A stretch of DNA of 64,000 nt from Oxytricha trifallax (lineage: Eukaryota > Ciliophora > Spirotrichea > Sporadotrichida > Oxytrichidae), in assembly GCA_000711775.1 (NCBI GenBank), contig ARYC01017113.1, positions 1 to 64,000 on the forward strand. Reading direction: 5' to 3'. The translations under genes and the position numbers were made by a program. The notes beneath the pieces were generated by a model. That model was not told the origin of the DNA and made no database searches. It saw nothing but the letters and a program-made list of their open reading frames with translations. Below are positions 59,123-64,000 of the stretch, piece after piece (the first letter of the stretch is position 1; each line of letters begins with the position of its first letter).

Positions 59123-61213
59123 ATGAAGGAACAGCTCGAGTTTTCGAACACTAGAACAAAGTATCTCATACCTTCTGTTAGTATCGACGTCTTAAGTCTC
59201 CTCGCAGACATAGACAGTAGAATCGATGAACACAGTCATAACATTTAATATGATAATGAAAAAAAAGGACAGGAACTCCAAATGTGGGCTCAGAGTAAAA
59301 ATCAAAATTATTTCGTGCCATACTAAGCTTCCAACATACAGAAAACCTTGTATGTGATACTGGAGACTACTAAATAGGAAATATAGCCGTTAGAAAATTC
59401 TTAAAAATTAGAAAATTAAGAATTTTAATAAGAATTATTAAATTGTGGTCAAAATTAATAATTAAAATTTAAATAAGAACCTTTCTCATAAGAAGAATCT
59501 TATTAAGAGAAGTCACTAAGTGAAACCCAATCAACCAACGAAAGTTTAAACCAACTCAACACAACCTAAGAAAGTATAAAGACCAAAGCAAGCCAAGAAG
59601 TAAAGATGGACAAAAACTTCTACCAGCTTCAAAATCCCAGACCTAGTTTTCATAACATTAATATGGACTCTGAAGAAGACAAACTTATACAGGTTTTAGA
59701 GGCTCTCATGCCCTATAACCATAGCATATGAATGCGAAACGTTAATAAAAGATGCCGTTAAAGGTAAAGGAAACCAAGATCAGGTTAAGTCATTCCAACA
59801 GATCATATGGAAACTTATCAAGAAAGGTCATACATAGACCGCAAAGATCTTTATTGGTATAATGATTGAAAAAGTTGAGGTATTCCCTAAGTAAACAATA
59901 ACTCAAGACATATATGATATATATGTAGGGTCAATAGGCAAGAAGGATAATGACAACAAAGGAACATTATTCGACAAAGCATCAAAACTCATGAATACAA
60001 AAGAAGTGAGAGAGGAATACATTTAAGCAGTCAACATTCCCAAGCTATTGGGATATATGAGCAAATACTCAAAGAAAGGTAAAAAGAAAACAGTTCTACT
60101 AGATGTTTTCAGGATGAAAAAAGAAGATCCTAAGAAAGCAAAGATAGACCTGCCAAATGGCAACTGGCTATTTAAAGTTGCATTAGATTAGATAATGAAA
60201 AAAGCGGCGACTCTATACGAGTCAGGGAAAAGACCCATTACTCAAAACTTCAAACTGAAGTAAATATTGAAGATCCTTAAAGATGCATTTGAGATCAACA
60301 TAGACTCTCAAGATGACAACAAAGAGATAGAAAGACGAGGCGAATATTTCATACATAATGTATTCGTCTAAGATCCCACAATACTACTACAGTGCCTAGG
60401 AATTAAGATAATCGACATGGTAACAAGAGATGATCAAGTATCCTTTGAGTTTACATACTATCACAAGGAGCTTCTTCAAGCAGTCTTCGACTATGTAAAA
60501 GAAGACTACAAAGATAAAGATTTTAAAGTCTAAGTAAGTGAAAACCTGGCAAAAACACAGGTAATAAACAGATCAATCATGTCAAAGAGATCAAATAACA
60601 GCTAGTCAAGGAATTTGAACACTAGCTTTAATACGAGCATTAGCACAAACCAAAGGAATTAAGGTTTTGCAAAGAAAAACTATCAACCTACACAAAGAGA
60701 ACAATCATTGACTTCCATGCCGAATGAAAATTTTACTTCTTCCAGTACAAAGCAGTCTCCTTCCCAGATCCACAAAGACATAAAATCAGGATGATAATAA
60801 TCCATATTGAATTAGCGCTAAATCTAAAAAGATTCCTAGGGTGCCATAATTAGCTTCCTGAACCAAAATTTTTGGAAAAAACCAAGTTACTAAGCTAATA
60901 AAGAATAATGTTCTATTTCTTTCTAGAGTTAGACAAATTTCAAGAAGATTTCTTGAAATGCAACGTCATCACAATAGAGTAAAGTTTGTAGAAGTACTAG
61001 TCCAGGACGACTCTTAAAAGTTTAACTGGTTTTTAAACCAATGAATATGTGAGAGGAGGAGGACAACAAAGAGACAACTATAGAGGAAGAGGAAATCAGA
61101 ACAGAGGAAGAGGTAACAATGGAAACAGACCAAACCTACTAAATGAATATCTTAATTAGACTGATAGAGGTCTAAGAGGCAAATCTAAAAACAGAAGTGT
61201 CACTAGAAGATGA
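59123..61213 (+). CDS. Coding block of unknown family ending in an RGG box, in three successive frames
   Basis: Strong coding character (GC-rich, ciliate code). First frame from ATG 59,123 (MKEQLEFSNTRTKYLIPSVS), 202 codons, Gln/Ser/Glu-rich at its end. Second frame, about 358 codons without a TGA, ending at 60,794 (QVKSFQQIIWKLIKKGHTQT, DLPNGNWLFKVALDQIMKKA, IHNVFVQDPTILLQCLGIKI, ELLQAVFDYVKEDYKDKDFK, then an Asn/Ser/Thr-rich tail). Third frame from ATG 60,791, overlapping the second stop, 140 codons, with an RGG box (YVRGGGQQRDNYRGRGNQNR, GRGNNGNRPN), a typical RNA-binding tail. Possibly one protein broken about twice, or separate ORFs of an element. Helical, soluble, no membrane segment. 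Family not recognised; a retroelement RNA-binding ORF is one possibility, unproven. Confidence 0.55.
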
Positions 61214-61249
61214 AGCAAATGATGCCAAACTTGTTGTAGTTTGAATTAA

Positions 61250-62499
61250 AATTTATATTATGAACTATATACACCATTTTATGAATGTATGTTAAGAGTG
61301 TGGCCTTAGCTCACCTGCACTATAATTTCCCATAACTTCAAATTAAACTTCAAATTGGTCTGATGAATTATTCTCACTCTCATAAGAATCATAACCATTA
61401 TCAATTAATTGCAATTTTTATTTGTACTCTAAATAATTTGATTTCGAGATCTTGTTTGAAGTGTTGACTTTCTAAATAATAACCTATTTATCTGTAATTC
61501 TATAATCTCTATCTCTCTTAATCTGGAAACAATGAATTTGAATCCCGTTTTTTATTAATATATTTTTATATGGCAATTCAAAACGTGAGAAGTAATTGAT
61601 TTTGTGTTCACTCTAGAGTCGGATTATTGCTACTTTCACATTATAAGCATGCATAAACTTTCCTTTCGTTAATCAAGCTGTTATGATTAAGCTCCTTCTA
61701 CTATATTGGGGTTTGTGTTTTAACCATTGTGATATTCTGTGAAGACGGGTTGAATGCTTTTGTAATGCTGTTATAGTTTATTTTATTGAAATTTGTTAAT
61801 TATTTTATGTGTTTATTAAAGTCCTTAAATATTTATTATTTCTAAATAATTGACACTTAGTTTTAAGACAGCTTGTTCCTTATTGTTTATCAAACTAGAT
61901 GTTAAGTTAACTAGATGTTAAGTTGATTAGATTTCTACAACTTTATACTATTCTCGATTTTCTCGCAAATTAACTTGTTTGAAGTTAATTTTTAAACAAC
62001 TATAGCCTTGAAGATTTTGATCGTTAATTGCTGATGCATGACAACAGATTTTAGTAAATGAGCTATAATTGTTAATAATAAATCCAATAAGCCCTCAAAT
62101 TATTGAAAACTTATCCAAAATTTTGATGTGAGAAAGTTAGTTCTATATTTCATACACTCTTATTATACCGTTTTTTATTAATTTGGAGGACTAAGTTTCT
62201 TTTTCCTTCGCAATCTTCATGATTTTCAAATTAACTTCATATTTATGAATATTTAACAGTTCTTTACCAATAATTTACTTCTAATTTGCAGCTTTAGCTT
62301 TGTAAGTTTCACTCTATAACAAGTTTCGTTTGCTCTTCTAAATTGATAAACTACTCCAATTTTAACAATTATTATGGTTAGAGTTTCGCTAGCTTTGCAT
62401 TATTAAATAAAGACCATAAGCTAATAATAAGGTTAAGGTTGAGAATTATTCAGAGTAAGTTCATTAATATAAATCAAATACTATCAAAATGCAATTTAC
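61250..62499. other. AT-rich, no gene
   Basis: I see no supported gene, RNA or repeat. A small tandem repeat ACTAGATGTTAAGTT occurs near 61,900. Confidence 0.5.
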
Positions 62500-63105
62500 A
62501 AGGGATCTTAGGGCCGGACTTATAACCAAAATATTTATGAGCTTATAAACTCATTTAAATAAATATGATTTATATTAAATTAAATTCAGTTATAAATAAA
62601 AATTTTAATGAAAATACAATTCAATTAATTGATTGTTTAAAAAAATAAATGCTGCTATTAAAAAAGACTTATTATTTGCAGGCAAAGGCAATACGATAAA
62701 TATTAGCAGCACTTTAAAATTAATTTAAAATGTTTTAAATGTGTACTTTTAATAAATTTATTTTATTTAAATTTATTTAATTCTTTTTAGAGATTATTAG
62801 CTCGATTTGTCAGGGCTTATAAGCTCATCATATGAAATATAATATTTTTTTAATCATCCAATTAAATTTGGAATAAAAAATCTATTAATTTTGCTATAGT
62901 TTTATCAAAATATATAACTACCTATAATAAAAAATACCTTACTGTCCTTATTATAAAAATCCCAATTAATTTAATTAATTTTGAAATTCAATTTATTTAT
63001 TATTCAGAATTAAATTCCCATTAATAATTTAGTATTTATTTCAGAACTTATAAGCTTATATTGGTAGGGCTTATAAGCCAACCCTAAAACCCTTTAAGAA
63101 AATTA
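62500..63105. mobile_element. Foldback element, family F4 (diverged)
   Basis: Left CTTAGGGCCGGACTTATAAC... GAGCTTATAAACTC, and, inverted at 63,040-63,105, GAACTTATAAGCTTATATTG... GGCTTATAAGCCAACCC. Inner arms (AATTGATTG side, 62,560-62,640 against 62,940-63,030) remain loosely complementary. The palindromic core GCTTATAAGC occurs three times. Low conservation means an old insertion. Confidence 0.45.
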
Positions 63106-63614
63106 CAATTGTAATATCTAATGAGTTTAAGATTTGATTTCTATTTTTTAATAAGTTAAGAAGTTGTTTAAGCTTTATTTGAGAAATAAAAATTTATTAA
63201 ACTTTGTTCAAAGATTGATACCTTACTTCTTTAATTTAGCTATTTTTAGCTAATAATTTTTTGTTAATTATTATAAGATGAATTAGATTGAGTTATATAT
63301 TGAACTTCTTAAGTAAATAATAGCAACACCAGATAAAATTGGGTTTATAACTTTTGAGTTATGAAACTTGTTTTAATTATATCATTAACATTAGACTTGC
63401 CTAATTGATCCCTCTAAAAATGTACAGTTTGTTTATTAATTGTCCTACAGTGGATTATTGAGTCATTTAAAATATCTGTTTAAACCAAGTTATGCATAGC
63501 TGTTGTGACTGTGCTAATAAAGCATGATAAAGCCCAGCGAGTATCTTAGTCTATATTATACTGGCGATGGTATGTAGTTATTTAAGTGTTACCTTTTTCC
63601 TATATTTGATTGTT

Positions 63615-64000
63615 TCATTGAGACCAGCTTAAAATTGAACTCCTTAAAATGTCGATTAAATTTTTTCTATTTTTAAACTAAGCGAAGAATCTCTCTACTG
63701 GCGAAGATTGAAATTACAGGGGCCTAAAATCAAAGTAGGAATATTGAGTACTTTTAGCTTTTTTATTATAAGGGCGCTTCTGTGATACGAGGCATTATCA
63801 AGCATAAATAGAGTGGTGCTTCTCCAATCTGAATTTTACTTTTAAAAGAGACAAATAATTTGCATAATAAAGTAGAGGACAATTTAGCTATTTGTTTTTG
63901 CCTTTACTAACAGTAAAATAAGAATTATTGTCAGAGGACAGTCCTGCATGATTGCCAATAAAGTCAAACGCTTTTAATCCTGTACTGTGATTCAGACGAC
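63615..64000 (-). pseudogene. Transposase fragment related to the gene at 1726 (edge-truncated)
   Basis: The minus strand reads FDFIGNHAGLSSDNNSYFTV, then, in another frame, DWRSTTLFMLDNASYHRS (second catalytic Asp; compare NTLILLDNAPYHRS of the intact gene), LNIPTLILGP, and, after a further shift, SPVERFFAQFKNRKNLIDIL (catalytic Glu), ending at TGA 63617-63615. Spacing fits DD34E. Two frame changes make this copy dead. The N-terminal half lies outside the window. It belongs with the 1726-3388 transposase, not with the T1 family. Confidence 0.65.

Overview
The window looks like germline (micronuclear) DNA of a ciliate, most likely Tetrahymena or a close relative. It is very AT-rich, and the credible genes read only if TAA and TAG are sense codons (glutamine) and TGA is the sole stop (ciliate nuclear code). 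Their introns are tiny (32-43 nt, GTAAG...TAG). No rRNA, tRNA or CRISPR array was found. Almost every recognisable gene is a transposon gene or a decayed copy, as expected for DNA eliminated from the somatic macronucleus. Codes, frames and repeats were read by eye; no database search was possible.

Layout. 1-3,390: compact coding block with a partial ORF, a minus-strand gene with two mini-introns, and an apparently intact Tc1/mariner-type (DD34E) transposase gene with one 34-nt intron. 3,390-9,490: mostly non-coding, with a foldback element at 8,428-8,850. 9,490-16,080: decayed coding sequence, a fragment of one DNA transposon, then a mosaic of about 4.9 kb with inverted ends carrying a DD34E transposase, a convergent second ORF and a zinc-finger/kinase-like gene, itself hit by a foldback element. 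16,088-24,813: 22 tandem copies of a ~397-bp unit, most carrying an open ~80-codon frame. 24,814-33,890: AT-rich, with two more foldback copies and one coding-like patch. 33,900-36,700: a decayed unknown gene and a second kinase-like fragment. 39,600-40,265: a GC-richer segment dense in stem-loops. 40,270-42,080: a second copy of the transposase/ORF2 transposon, inverted. 42,100-50,580: AT-rich with foldbacks and a solo transposon end. 50,590-53,740: coding-like patches of unknown family. 55,495-57,690: a third transposon copy. 57,848-58,548: an MT-A70 (adenine methyltransferase) family gene lacking the catalytic DPPW motif. 59,123-61,213: a coding block ending in an RGG-box. 61,250-64,000: AT-rich, a fourth type of foldback, and at the right edge a decayed relative of the first transposase.

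How it fits together: three or more copies of one two- or three-gene transposon family, plus at least four foldback (MITE-like) sequence types, account for most of the recognisable structure. The combination of DD34E transposase, accessory ORF and zinc-finger/kinase gene recalls the three-gene TBE elements of Oxytricha. The most unusual parts are the tandem array with a conserved frame, the hairpin-rich segment, and the DPPW-less MT-A70 gene.
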